DNA of 64,000 nt. Origin: Pacificibacter marinus. Lineage in GTDB: Bacteria > Pseudomonadota > Alphaproteobacteria > Rhodobacterales > Rhodobacteraceae. The position numbers were made by a program, and so were the translations under genes. Of the stretch, positions 7,218 to 16,003 are shown piece after piece; positions within the stretch are counted from its first letter, which is position 1; every line of letters begins with the position of its first letter. The stretch spans positions 82,831 to 146,830 of the forward strand of contig NZ_JAHKPK010000003.1 of NCBI RefSeq assembly GCF_018860665.1. The letters are read 5' to 3'. The notes beneath the pieces are model-generated. The model was not told the origin of the DNA and made no database searches. It saw only the letters and a list, made by a program, of their open reading frames with translations.

Positions 7218-8465
7218 ATGACGAGTGAAACTGCATTGCATACTGAACAAGACCAATTGGTTGCGTGTACAATCTCACGCGATGTTCAGAATTTCGATCT
7301 GTTGGTCGAAGACATGGAGACCGAACTGGGAGAATCCTGGGGCGATCTTAACTTTGAGGATGCGCGGCAATTCTTCCGGCAACCTGAATCAGGCGCATTA
7401 AAATTTGTCGCCGTCGCCATTGACCAAGAAGACGAAGGTATGCTTGCCATCGTTGCAGATTTGATCAAGTCGGCCAAGGCTCAGAATGTTAAAGTCATTT
7501 TGATCGCGGATGAGGTCAGCCCGATGGCGCTGCACCACTTGCTACAACTTGGCGCTGAAGATTTTATCCCCTACCCCTTGCCCGAGAATGCTTTGTCAGA
7601 AGCCATCGCGCGTCTTGACGCACCGCGCAAGGCGCATGCTTCGGATTTTATCGAGCAAGCTACGCCCCCAAAACGCGCAGCCAATGGTGTGGTCTTGCCG
7701 GTTCAATCTGTTTCAGGCGGCGCAGGCGCGACGACTTTGGCGGTGAACTTGGCCTGGGAACTTGCCCATGTTGAAAAATCCGAACCGCAACCGCGTGTGT
7801 TGTTAATGGATTTAAATCTGCAATTCGGATCGGTTTCTACCTATCTTGATTTGCCGCGCCGCGAAGCGGTTTATGAGCTGCTGTCCTCGACAGAACATAT
7901 GGATGACGAAGCGTTCAAATCGGCATTGACCAACTTCAACGATTCAATTTCGGTGCTCACCGCGCCAGCAGATTTACTGCCGCTTGATTTCATCGAGTCA
8001 GAGGATTTGGATCGCATCTTGGAAATGGCGCGCCATCATTTTGACTATGTGATCATCGACATGCCATCGGTGTTTGTGACTTGGTCCGAAGTGATATTGA
8101 ACCAAGCTGACATCATCTTTGCCCCTTTCGAGCTGGATATGCGGTCGGCGCAAAACATATTGCGTCTCAGATCCGCCTTGCGGGCCGAAGACCTGCCGTT
8201 TGAAAAGTATCGCTTTTTGTTGAACCGCGCCCCCAAAGGCATGGACCTATCAGCAAAATCACGGATCAAACGCATGTCCGAGAGCTTGGAAATCGCCATT
8301 GAGGTGCAACTGCCAGATGGCGGCAAAGCCGTGCTTCAATCGAATGACCAAGGGCTGCCTCTGGCGATCGACGCAGGTAAAAACCCGCTGCGCAAAGAGA
8401 TCCAAAAGCTCGCCGCATCGATACACGTACGCCAAAGCGAAGCAATGAGCGCAGCAGCACAATAA
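7218..8465 (+). CDS. cpaE: Tad localisation ATPase-like protein CpaE (TadZ)
   Basis: A 415-residue two-domain protein: an N-terminal receiver-like domain (about 10-135) and a ParA/MinD-type domain. The P-loop position reads SGGAGATT (about residues 166-173), so the conserved Lys of GKT/GKS is replaced by Ala; atypical P-loops are known in TadZ/CpaE. Later motifs include LMDLNLQFGSV and FDYVIIDMPS. It places the Tad machine at the pole or its assembly site. ATG 7218 follows AAAGGA (7205-7210); longer in-frame starts lack one. cpaF follows after 42 bases. Confidence 0.9.
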   Translation: MTSETALHTEQDQLVACTISRDVQNFDLLVEDMETELGESWGDLNFEDARQFFRQPESGALKFVAVAIDQEDEGMLAIVADLIKSAKAQNVKVILIADEVSPMALHHLLQLGAEDFIPYPLPENALSEAIARLDAPRKAHASDFIEQATPPKRAANGVVLPVQSVSGGAGATTLAVNLAWELAHVEKSEPQPRVLLMDLNLQFGSVSTYLDLPRREAVYELLSSTEHMDDEAFKSALTNFNDSISVLTAPADLLPLDFIESEDLDRILEMARHHFDYVIIDMPSVFVTWSEVILNQADIIFAPFELDMRSAQNILRLRSALRAEDLPFEKYRFLLNRAPKGMDLSAKSRIKRMSESLEIAIEVQLPDGGKAVLQSNDQGLPLAIDAGKNPLRKEIQKLAASIHVRQSEAMSAAAQ

Positions 8466-8507
8466 GACCTCGTGAGGGGGTTTCAGGTTTAGGTTTAGGG
8501 GAATTAC

Positions 8508-9968
8508 ATGTTTTCGAGATACAAAAAGACAGACACAAAACAAGCGCGCGCCGTTACAGGCGCGCCGGCCCAAGACGCGCCTGTGTCCCAAGCTCCCCAA
8601 GTTGCAGCCTCTGCACCGAAGCCAAAAGCGACAGTACAGCGTCGTGACATTCAGCGCACAGAAGTCATCGTGCCTGAGGAAAAAGACCGCAAACGCAAGG
8701 AACGCATTTCCGACATCAAAGTGTCGATGCACCAACGCTTGCTGGAAGACTTGAACTTGGCCGCGCTGGAAAGCGCGCCGGAAAAAGAGTTAAAGCTAGA
8801 GATTGCCGCCATCACCACAGAGTTCCTCAATGAGGAAGGTATGGTTCTCAATCGCGACGAGCGGATGGTCTTAAACCAAGATTTATACGATGAAGTCAAG
8901 GGCTTGGGGCCGCTGGAAACCCTGCTCAAAGACGACACTGTGAACGATATCTTGGTCAACGGTCCGAACCAGATATTCGTGGAACGCGACGGTAAATTAA
9001 TGCTGTCGGATGTGACATTTAAAAACGAAAAGCACCTGTTGCGCATCATCGATAAGATCGTGTCGGCCGTTGGCCGTCGCGTCGATGAATCCAACCCTTA
9101 CGTCGATGCGCGTCTCGCGGACGGGTCACGTTTCAACGCCATGGTGCCGCCTGTCGCGGTGGATGGGTCTTTGGTGTCCATTCGTAAATTTAAAAAAGAA
9201 AAACTGGCGATTGACGATCTGGTCAAATTTGGGGCCTTCACCGAAGAAATGGCCGCCTATTTGCAAGCTGCCGTGTCCACACGACTGAACGTCATCGTGT
9301 CAGGTGGGACGGGCTCTGGTAAAACGACCACGCTCAATGCGCTGTCATCCTTTATTGCCGATGACGAACGTATCCTAACCATTGAGGACACGGCCGAGCT
9401 TCAACTGCAACAAACACATGTGGGCCGGATGGAATCCCGTCCCGCCAACGTCGAAGGCAAAGGTGCAGTGACCCAGCGCGATTGTTTGCGCAATGCTTTG
9501 CGGATGCGCCCTGACCGCATCATCGTGGGGGAAACCCGCGGTGAAGAAGTTATCGATATGTTGCAAGCGATGAACACCGGTCACGATGGATCAATGACCA
9601 CAATTCACGCCAACTCGGCACGTGATGGTGTGTCTCGTCTGGAAAACATGGTCGCCATGGCCGGGATCGAAATGCCGCTCAAAGCGGTGCGCAGCCAGAT
9701 CTCAAGCGCGGTGAACCTGATCGTGCAAGCCTCGCGTTTGCAAGACGGGTCACGCCGCATGGTGTCGATCACTGAAATCACCGGCATGGAAGGCGACGTC
9801 ATTTCGATGCAAGAAGTCTTTCGCTACCAACGCACAGGCCTGACGCCTGACAATAAAATTATCGGTCATTTCACAGCGACCGGCGTGCGCAGCCACTTTT
9901 CCGAGCGGTTCAAAATGTGGGGTTATGATTTGCCACCATCATTGTTCGAACCCACGAAACCGCAGTAA
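8508..9968 (+). CDS. cpaF: Tad secretion ATPase CpaF (TadA)
   Basis: A 486-residue type II/IV secretion NTPase that powers Tad pilus assembly and probably retraction. It has a charged, Ala/Pro-rich N-terminal linker (1-60), an N-terminal domain with [21 protein letters not shown], Walker A GGTGSGKT (266-273), the aspartate box ([10 protein letters not shown]), Walker B ([14 protein letters not shown]) and the histidine box with SMTTIHANS. Length and motif order are normal for the family. It is followed by tadB after 14 bases. Confidence 0.96.
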   Translation: MFSRYKKTDTKQARAVTGAPAQDAPVSQAPQVAASAPKPKATVQRRDIQRTEVIVPEEKDRKRKERISDIKVSMHQRLLEDLNLAALESAPEKELKLEIAAITTEFLNEEGMVLNRDERMVLNQDLYDEVKGLGPLETLLKDDTVNDILVNGPNQIFVERDGKLMLSDVTFKNEKHLLRIIDKIVSAVGRRVDESNPYVDARLADGSRFNAMVPPVAVDGSLVSIRKFKKEKLAIDDLVKFGAFTEEMAAYLQAAVSTRLNVIVSGGTGSGKTTTLNALSSFIADDERILTIEDTAELQLQQTHVGRMESRPANVEGKGAVTQRDCLRNALRMRPDRIIVGETRGEEVIDMLQAMNTGHDGSMTTIHANSARDGVSRLENMVAMAGIEMPLKAVRSQISSAVNLIVQASRLQDGSRRMVSITEITGMEGDVISMQEVFRYQRTGLTPDNKIIGHFTATGVRSHFSERFKMWGYDLPPSLFEPTKPQ

Positions 9969-9982
9969 GGACACGAACAGCC

Positions 9983-10951
9983 ATGGCCATTTCAACTGAT
10001 CTTATCATCTACGTCGTCGTCTTTATTGCCGTGCTTTTGCTGGTCGAAGGCATTTATCTGACCGTCTTCGGCAAATCCATTTCGCTCAACAGCCGCGTGA
10101 ACCGTCGCTTTGAGATGCTGGAAAAAGGGGGCAACCGCGAAGAGGTGCTCAACCAGCTGCGCAAAGAAATGGGTCAGCACCTAAAATCGCGTCAGGTGCC
10201 GCTCTACTCCATTCTGGCAGAGAAAGCGCAGAAAGCGAACATCGCCTTTTCACCGGTTCAACTGATTGGAATTATGGCGCTTTTGGCGATGATTTCCTTT
10301 GTGGGCTTAACTGTAGGCACCGCGACATCAGCCCCATTACGCGCAGGCGTCGCTTTGGGCATGGGGGTCACAGCCGTATTTGTGTGGATCAACAACAAAG
10401 CTAAAAAGCGGATGTCGATGATCGAAGAACAGCTGCCAGAAGCCGTTGAATTGATGGTGCGGTCCTTGCGTGTGGGCCACCCGTTTTCCAGCGCCTTGAC
10501 CATCGTGTCCAAAGAGGTCCCCGACCCGCTTGGCACTGAGATGGGCGTGATCGCCGATGAATCAGCTTACGGGCGAGATGTGGGCGAGGCGTTGAAAGAC
10601 ATGGCCGAACGGCTTGATATGCAAGACATGCGCTTTCTGGCCGTGGCCGTGTCGATCCAACAGCAATCGGGTGGTAACCTGGCTGAAGTTTTGGAAGGCT
10701 TGTCCAAGGTTATTCGTTCAAGGTTCAAACTGTTTCGCCGCGTGAAAGCGATCACGGCTGAGTCGAAATGGTCCGGCATGTTCCTGTCATTGTTCCCGCT
10801 TGGGTGCTTGTTGGTCATCTTGGTGGGCAAACCCGATTACTACGACACCGTGAAACATACCGCCGCGTTTATTCCCGCCTGTCTTGTGGTTGCTGGCTTT
10901 CTGGTCGCCAATATTTTCATCATGCGCTCCCTTGTCGACATCAAAGTCTAG
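9983..10951 (+). CDS. tadB: Tad inner-membrane protein TadB
   Basis: A 322-residue type II secretion F-domain protein. It has an N-terminal helix (about 6-28), two helices near 95-135, the cytoplasmic GspF domain with EQLPEAVELMVRSLRVGHPF and the IQQQSGGNLAEVL signature, and two C-terminal helices. With TadC it forms the inner-membrane platform on CpaF. ATG 9983 is preceded by AAGGA at a slightly long spacing of 11 bases. tadC starts 18 bases downstream. Confidence 0.94.
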   Translation: MAISTDLIIYVVVFIAVLLLVEGIYLTVFGKSISLNSRVNRRFEMLEKGGNREEVLNQLRKEMGQHLKSRQVPLYSILAEKAQKANIAFSPVQLIGIMALLAMISFVGLTVGTATSAPLRAGVALGMGVTAVFVWINNKAKKRMSMIEEQLPEAVELMVRSLRVGHPFSSALTIVSKEVPDPLGTEMGVIADESAYGRDVGEALKDMAERLDMQDMRFLAVAVSIQQQSGGNLAEVLEGLSKVIRSRFKLFRRVKAITAESKWSGMFLSLFPLGCLLVILVGKPDYYDTVKHTAAFIPACLVVAGFLVANIFIMRSLVDIKV

Positions 10952-10969
10952 ACGGGGAAAGGACATACC

Positions 10970-11953
10970 ATGCTAGAGTTTTTCACATCTATTTTTGGCG
11001 AACAGCTTGGCCCCTTCGGCCCGGTGATTATCATGGGCGTGCTGGGCATCGTTCTGATGCTGTTTGCAACCCCTGCCCTGTTGAAAAAACGCGATGATCC
11101 TCTAGATCGTTTGCGTGCGCAGGTGCGTGGCAATGCCCAAACGGCAAAGGCCAAAAACGGCAAGACAACGAAATTGCGTCAGACCCAAAAGAAAGACAAG
11201 CTTGAGAAATACGCCGATTTCCTAGAACCACAGAACGAAGAAGAATATTCTGCCGTTCAGTTGAAACTGATCCAAGCGGGCTATCGCGGCAAAAACGCAG
11301 TGCGCATGTATAACTTTGCGCAGCTTGCTTTGGGCATGGGCCTTTTGGCCATCGGTGTGATTTTGGCAGTGATCAAAAGCGGCAACGCTGAGGTCTCAAC
11401 CCAGTCGATGATTATGACTGTTCTGATCCCTGCTGGCATCGGCTATATGGCGCCAAAATACTGGGTCACACGCCGCGTCGAAGCACGCAAAGAAGAGATC
11501 ACCAACGGCTTTCCAGACGCGCTTGACTTGATGCTGGTCTGTGTGGAAGCGGGCCAATCGCTGGATCAATCCATCGTGCGCGTGGCACGTGAAATTCGCT
11601 CGGGTTTTCCCGCATTGGCCGATGAGTTTGAGATCGTCAGCTATGAGATCAAAGCCGGTAAAGACAAGATCAACGTGTTGCGCGATATGTCCGAGCGTGC
11701 TGGCGTGGCCGATGTGGCCTCATTCGTGACCGTGCTGATTCAATCTCAGTCCTTTGGGACCTCTATTGCCGATGCTTTGCGGATTTACGCGAGTGAGATG
11801 CGCGACAAACGGGTGATGCTCGCTGAGGAAAAGGCCAACACTTTGCCGACAAAAATGACCTTGGCGACCATGATGTTGACCGTGCCACCGCTGTTGATCA
11901 TTTTGATCGGCCCATCTGTTTATGACATCGTCACCTTGCTGAAAGGGTTCTAA
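10970..11953 (+). CDS. tadC: Tad inner-membrane protein TadC
   Basis: A 327-residue partner of TadB with the same GspF fold. It has an N-terminal membrane segment, a charged Lys-rich stretch (about 40-80), two central helices, then the F-domain with NGFPDALDLMLVCVEAGQSLDQSI and LIQSQSFGTSIADAL, and a C-terminal helix (MLTVPPLLIILIGPSVYDIV). It has the normal length. A perfect hairpin separates it from tadD. Confidence 0.94.
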   Translation: MLEFFTSIFGEQLGPFGPVIIMGVLGIVLMLFATPALLKKRDDPLDRLRAQVRGNAQTAKAKNGKTTKLRQTQKKDKLEKYADFLEPQNEEEYSAVQLKLIQAGYRGKNAVRMYNFAQLALGMGLLAIGVILAVIKSGNAEVSTQSMIMTVLIPAGIGYMAPKYWVTRRVEARKEEITNGFPDALDLMLVCVEAGQSLDQSIVRVAREIRSGFPALADEFEIVSYEIKAGKDKINVLRDMSERAGVADVASFVTVLIQSQSFGTSIADALRIYASEMRDKRVMLAEEKANTLPTKMTLATMMLTVPPLLIILIGPSVYDIVTLLKGF

Positions 11954-11970
11954 GCCTTTACGATATAGCC

Positions 11971-11999
11971 TATAGGGGCTGACGTTGCGCGCCCCTATA
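11971..11999 (+). other. Hairpin between tadC and tadD
   Basis: TATAGGGGC (11971-11979) and GCCCCTATA (11991-11999) pair perfectly across an 11-base loop. No T run follows on the plus strand. It could be a processing or attenuation element dividing the machinery genes from the lipoprotein genes. Confidence 0.5.
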
Positions 12000-12027
12000 T
12001 GCCCTATAAAGCAAAGGCCCGAAAGAC

Positions 12028-12630
12028 ATGTGTCTACGTCATGATCCGTCTTCCCCAAAGCTGGTACTGCGTCGGGTTGTCTTGGCGTGTTTGAGCCTCG
12101 CGACGTTGACAGGGTGTCATGATCCCAACGCGTTGGCCCCACTCAAAGAGGGCGGCGTCTATGCGCCAACAGGTATCAAGGCGAATGTCGCTTCCGTAGA
12201 CGGGTTGATCGTGGGCCACAGATTGATGGCATCCGGCGAATATGAACTGGCCTTGCGTGCTTACTTGCGTGCGGCTGGGGATCGCGGCCTTGATGTGGAT
12301 GTTATGTCAGCCATCGGGTCAGCCAATCTTAAGCTGGGGCGTTTGGGCCAAGCTGAAAAAATTCTGCGCCGCGCGGTTGAGGCGGACGAAACCTTCGTGC
12401 CGGCATGGAATAATTTGGGCGTTGTTTTGATGGAACAACGCAATTACGGCGAAGCAGAGCGCGTGTTCCGTATGGCCTTCGCCCTTGATAGTGGCCAATC
12501 TGCCGAAATTCGTGACAATTTACGCTTGGCGCTCGCCAAATTGAAAAATCCTGATACAATTATTCAAAATGAGAGTGATTTTACCTTGGTGCGTCGAGGA
12601 ACAGGGGATTACCTGATCTTGGCACGCTAA
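12028..12630 (+). CDS. tadD: TPR lipoprotein TadD
   Basis: A 200-residue lipoprotein with lipobox LTGC (Cys about 30) and three TPR-like repeats (about 65-165; for example AWNNLGVVLMEQRNYGEAERVFRMAFALD). TadD is the pilotin-like TPR protein of Tad systems, thought to help the secretin assemble at the outer membrane. A purine-rich AAAGG lies upstream of ATG at long spacing. The last 30 residues (IIQNESDFTLVRRG...) extend past the repeats. Confidence 0.88.
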   Translation: MCLRHDPSSPKLVLRRVVLACLSLATLTGCHDPNALAPLKEGGVYAPTGIKANVASVDGLIVGHRLMASGEYELALRAYLRAAGDRGLDVDVMSAIGSANLKLGRLGQAEKILRRAVEADETFVPAWNNLGVVLMEQRNYGEAERVFRMAFALDSGQSAEIRDNLRLALAKLKNPDTIIQNESDFTLVRRGTGDYLILAR

Positions 12631-12755
12631 TCGGACCTCGGGAACAACCCGGCGGCGGCGATCTCAAATCATACGTTCTGTGTGATTTTGGGCAAACCGG
12701 ATGCAAAAAGGCCGATATCTGGTGAAACGGGCAGTCAAAAGAGGTGGCAGGCACC

Positions 12756-13613
12756 ATGCGCAAAGTGATTTTAACTTCGCTGACCCTTTCGGGCGCGATA
12801 ATCTTGACCGGTTGCGGTCAATCAAATTTCGGTGACGTGAAGCGAGCAAAAACATCCGTCAATGTCATCGATGAAAACAACCTCAATGATGTGATGTTGT
12901 CGGCGGCAGACCCAAACGAGTCTGTGTCTTATTTTACACGAGCCTTAACTTCAGATCCGAACCGTATCGATCTGATGCGCGGGCTGGCCCAATCCTTGAT
13001 CCGAGCACGCAATAATACTGCAGGCGTTAAAGCCTGGAAGGGCGTTGTTCAACACGAGGACGCCACCAGCACGGACCGCGTGGATTACGCGGATGCACTG
13101 ATCCGCTCCGGCGATTGGAAAGAAGCGCAAGTACAACTGAACCTTGTTCCACCAACCCATGAAACATACAAACGCTACCGTTTGGAAGCGATGATCGCCG
13201 ACAGCAATCAAGACTGGAAAAAAGCCGACAGCTTTTACGAGACAGCGGTTGGCCTGACCACAAAGCCATCGTCAGTGCTGAACAACTGGGGCTATTCCAA
13301 AATGACCCGTGGCGAATTCACTTCGGCCGAGCGGCTGTTTGCAGAAGCGATCACCTATGATCCTGCCTTGTTCACCGCAAAAAACAATCTTGTGTTGTCA
13401 CGCGGCGCTCAAGGTAAATACGAATTGCCCGTCGTCACGATGACCCAAGTCGAGCGTGCGCAGCTTTTGTATACGCTGGGTCTCTCTGCGGTAAAATCTG
13501 GCGATGTCACCATCGGCAAAGGGTTGATCAAAGAAGCCATCGACACCCACCCACAGCATTTTGAAACGGCCGTGCGATCTTTGCGTGCGCTTGAATCCAA
13601 CGTCACGAATTGA
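12756..13613 (+). CDS. TPR lipoprotein, second TadD-like protein of the tad locus
   Basis: A 285-residue TPR protein. It has a lipoprotein signal with LTGC (Cys about 20), then at least five helix-pair repeats (about 50-200) and a C-terminal region with TQVERAQLLYTLGLSAVKSGDVTIGKGLIKEAI. ATG 12756 is chosen over GTG 12744 because AGAGG then sits at a workable distance and the signal peptide starts directly. It is likely an outer-membrane assembly factor acting with TadD; many roseobacter-type tad loci carry two such genes. Its last base overlaps the peptidase start codon. Confidence 0.8.
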   Translation: MRKVILTSLTLSGAIILTGCGQSNFGDVKRAKTSVNVIDENNLNDVMLSAADPNESVSYFTRALTSDPNRIDLMRGLAQSLIRARNNTAGVKAWKGVVQHEDATSTDRVDYADALIRSGDWKEAQVQLNLVPPTHETYKRYRLEAMIADSNQDWKKADSFYETAVGLTTKPSSVLNNWGYSKMTRGEFTSAERLFAEAITYDPALFTAKNNLVLSRGAQGKYELPVVTMTQVERAQLLYTLGLSAVKSGDVTIGKGLIKEAIDTHPQHFETAVRSLRALESNVTN

Positions 13614-14107
13614 TGCTCAACCTTGATGCGACTGCGGCCTTGTGGATTTTGATTGTCACCACGCCGCTATCTTTTCTAGCCGCGTTCAATGACTTGGCGC
13701 GGATGAAATTGCCCAATGCCCTCGTGATGGCTTTGGTGGCTATCTACGTTGTGATCGGGCCGTTTTTGTTCGATTGGCCGACCTATTTTTGGGGCTTTGC
13801 CCATGGCATTGTCATGTATCTATTTGGCATGTTCGCCTATGCCTTTATGGGAGTTGGCGCGGGCGACGGCAAATATGCGGCCGCCATGGCGATGTTCATT
13901 CCCGCCCATGATGCGCGCTTTGTGGTGCCGCTGTTTTGCGCTTACTTGATCGGGGCTTTTGTCACCCATCGGCTGTTTCGCGCCATACCTGCTGTGCGCA
14001 ACGCGACGCAAACTTGGGTGTCTTGGGGGCACAAAAAATTCCCCGCTGGGCTGGCATTGGCAGGGGCTTTTACCACATATTTTGGAATCGTCGCCTTTGG
14101 CTGGTAA
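13613..14107 (+). CDS. cpaA: Prepilin peptidase TadV/CpaA
   Basis: A 164-residue type IV prepilin peptidase (A24 family, short form without the methylase domain). The two catalytic Asp are visible in FNDLARMKLPN (near the N-terminus) and in GAGDGKYAAA (about residue 83). Five or six membrane helices are apparent. It would cleave the two Flp prepilins after Gly16. The start is ATG 13613, sharing its A with the TGA of the upstream gene; TTG 13610 is a less likely alternative. It is the last gene of the tad run, closed by a terminator. Confidence 0.92.
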   Translation: MLNLDATAALWILIVTTPLSFLAAFNDLARMKLPNALVMALVAIYVVIGPFLFDWPTYFWGFAHGIVMYLFGMFAYAFMGVGAGDGKYAAAMAMFIPAHDARFVVPLFCAYLIGAFVTHRLFRAIPAVRNATQTWVSWGHKKFPAGLALAGAFTTYFGIVAFGW

Positions 14108-14140
14108 CGGCGCATAGATTGAGAGTAACACTGAGACATC

Positions 14141-14171
14141 AAAAAGCCGCGCATGATTACGCGGCGTTTTT
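14141..14171. terminator. Terminator at the end of the tad locus
   Basis: GCCGCG (14146-14151) pairs with CGCGGC (14160-14165), flanked by five A on the left and a T run on the right, so it can work on both strands between the convergent peptidase and membrane-protein genes. Confidence 0.8.
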
Positions 14172-14203
14172 ACTTGGGTCATGTGCCTACGTCTAAGATA
14201 GGT

Positions 14204-15841
14204 CTATTCACCCGCCTTTTTAATCGGATAAACCCACATCACATCATTCTTAATCGGTGCCCCCAAGGTCAGGTCGGCTTGTTCAATCGCGGCCAAGGTC
14301 TCACGTCGCACAAGCGCATCTCGGGGGCAGACAGGGACAACGATGACATCCGCATTCTCTATCCCTGGCAATCCTGAATAATACCACGGCGCCCCGCCTT
14401 TGAGTGGTGCAAAACCGCCCTCGATCCAAATTGAGCTGACCAAATCCGTCACAAAGACCTGCGTGAGCGATCCAAAACCATAAGGTGCGCCGCGCAATGT
14501 TTGTGCCATATATGTGTCTAAGGGGCCTTGCCCAGAGTCCAATGTACAACGCGGCAACTCTGCGCCCTGAAACGTCATAGGCTCTGACAACGGCGCGCCA
14601 TAAATGGCCAAGGCTGGCACCCGCAAGGCCATCGGTCGCGTTTCAGTGATTTGCGAGACGCGATCGGCAAATACAAACACATCATGGGCCTTTGGCGCTG
14701 TCTTAAACAGCATGGCATAGCCCTCTTCAACCTCACCAAAATGGCGCATCGGGCTGGTGATCATGTTTTGAAACGAGGGCGCGATTAAAGCAAAGCTGAC
14801 CAAAGCCAAAGCCGCGCTGGCATTGCGGGCGTCAGCGTTGAAAATAACCCGCGTGCCCCGCGTCGGGCGATGCGCCAGCAAAAACACACATAGAAATAAC
14901 AACCATTTGGGGTCGTTTCCAAAGTTTTGGTAGGTGACATAGATGAACCCAGGGGCCAAGAGCAAAAGCACCAGCCCTGCCCGCCCTTGACGCCCTTGTC
15001 GCAACACGATGATGCTGAGTACCAGCACAAGTGTCCCGATCAAAAACCGCGGGCCATTTAGAACTTCGGCAAAATCAGCACTCGGGGCCGCACGGGTGGG
15101 AGATTGCGCGACAGTCAACAGATCGTGGATATAGGCAAGGTAGAAATCCACCCCAAATCCCCAAGCCACCATGAGTGCCACGACACAGCCCGAAACAAGT
15201 CCAAACAGCAAAGACATCCAAGCACCGCGCAAGGCCAATGCCGCAGAAATTGGCAGCACAAAGGCGATAAAATACGTGGGTTTCAACAAGGCTAGCCCTG
15301 CCAATAGCACGCCAATGATCAGCCCATCCAAGCGCGGGCGATCTGATCCATCCTGAGCAGGCATAGCCGCCAAAAAGAGCGCAACAAACGACATGGCCCA
15401 AGCCCAGCGGTTGTAATACATCGAGGCAGATGTCGAGGCGACGTCTTCGCCGTGAACCAATGACAACACGATCGTCATCACCACCAAACCAAAGACCCAA
15501 GCACTCATCCCGTTGAGACGAGACACGGCCACGCGCGTCACCATAGGCGCAAGCAATCCGGCAATCAAAATCTGCGCCGCGATAAAGCTTTGACCGTAAC
15601 CAAGACCAAGCGCGCTGAACAACGTGATCGGATAAAACGCTGCAATCCCCAAAGGGGTAGAAATGTCGATATGAGGCACCAGCCCTGCATCGATACGCAG
15701 CAAAATATCCAACAGATGCGCCACATCTGCCTCATAACGATCGACGAAGAACCCGCCTTTGGCCAAAGCCACGCCGCCCATAACGCCGATGATCACGATC
15801 AAAAAAAGCCCATAGCGCATGCTGGAAATCTTGCTCATCAC
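14204..15841 (-). CDS. Polytopic membrane protein, GT-C glycosyltransferase-like
   Basis: A 545-residue protein with about ten membrane helices in the first 370 residues and a soluble C-terminal part (about 375-545). After the first helix, the loop has D34, E37 and D39 (YEADVAH) followed by GLVPHIDISTPLG (about 53-65). This arrangement, acidic residues after helix 1 and then GxxPHxDxxxPxG, is common in GT-C glycosyltransferases that use polyprenyl-phosphate sugars and act on the periplasmic side. I could not place it in a named family. It faces the tad locus convergently and is transcribed divergently from the AAA ATPase gene. A glycosyltransferase role is inference. Confidence 0.55.
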   Translation of the reverse strand: MMSKISSMRYGLFLIVIIGVMGGVALAKGGFFVDRYEADVAHLLDILLRIDAGLVPHIDISTPLGIAAFYPITLFSALGLGYGQSFIAAQILIAGLLAPMVTRVAVSRLNGMSAWVFGLVVMTIVLSLVHGEDVASTSASMYYNRWAWAMSFVALFLAAMPAQDGSDRPRLDGLIIGVLLAGLALLKPTYFIAFVLPISAALALRGAWMSLLFGLVSGCVVALMVAWGFGVDFYLAYIHDLLTVAQSPTRAAPSADFAEVLNGPRFLIGTLVLVLSIIVLRQGRQGRAGLVLLLLAPGFIYVTYQNFGNDPKWLLFLCVFLLAHRPTRGTRVIFNADARNASAALALVSFALIAPSFQNMITSPMRHFGEVEEGYAMLFKTAPKAHDVFVFADRVSQITETRPMALRVPALAIYGAPLSEPMTFQGAELPRCTLDSGQGPLDTYMAQTLRGAPYGFGSLTQVFVTDLVSSIWIEGGFAPLKGGAPWYYSGLPGIENADVIVVPVCPRDALVRRETLAAIEQADLTLGAPIKNDVMWVYPIKKAGE

Positions 15842-16003
15842 TGCCTCGTTTCATTTTTTTCAAAGATTAGGCTCAAACGCCATGGTTTGCAAAGAATTGC
15901 GCGGTAAATTCTTGGCGTGGCGCGTCAGGCTGGCTACACTGTGCTAACATCGCGGGCCGTGCGAGCATTCGCCAAAACAGCGCAGCGGAAGAGGACAAGA
16001 TAG

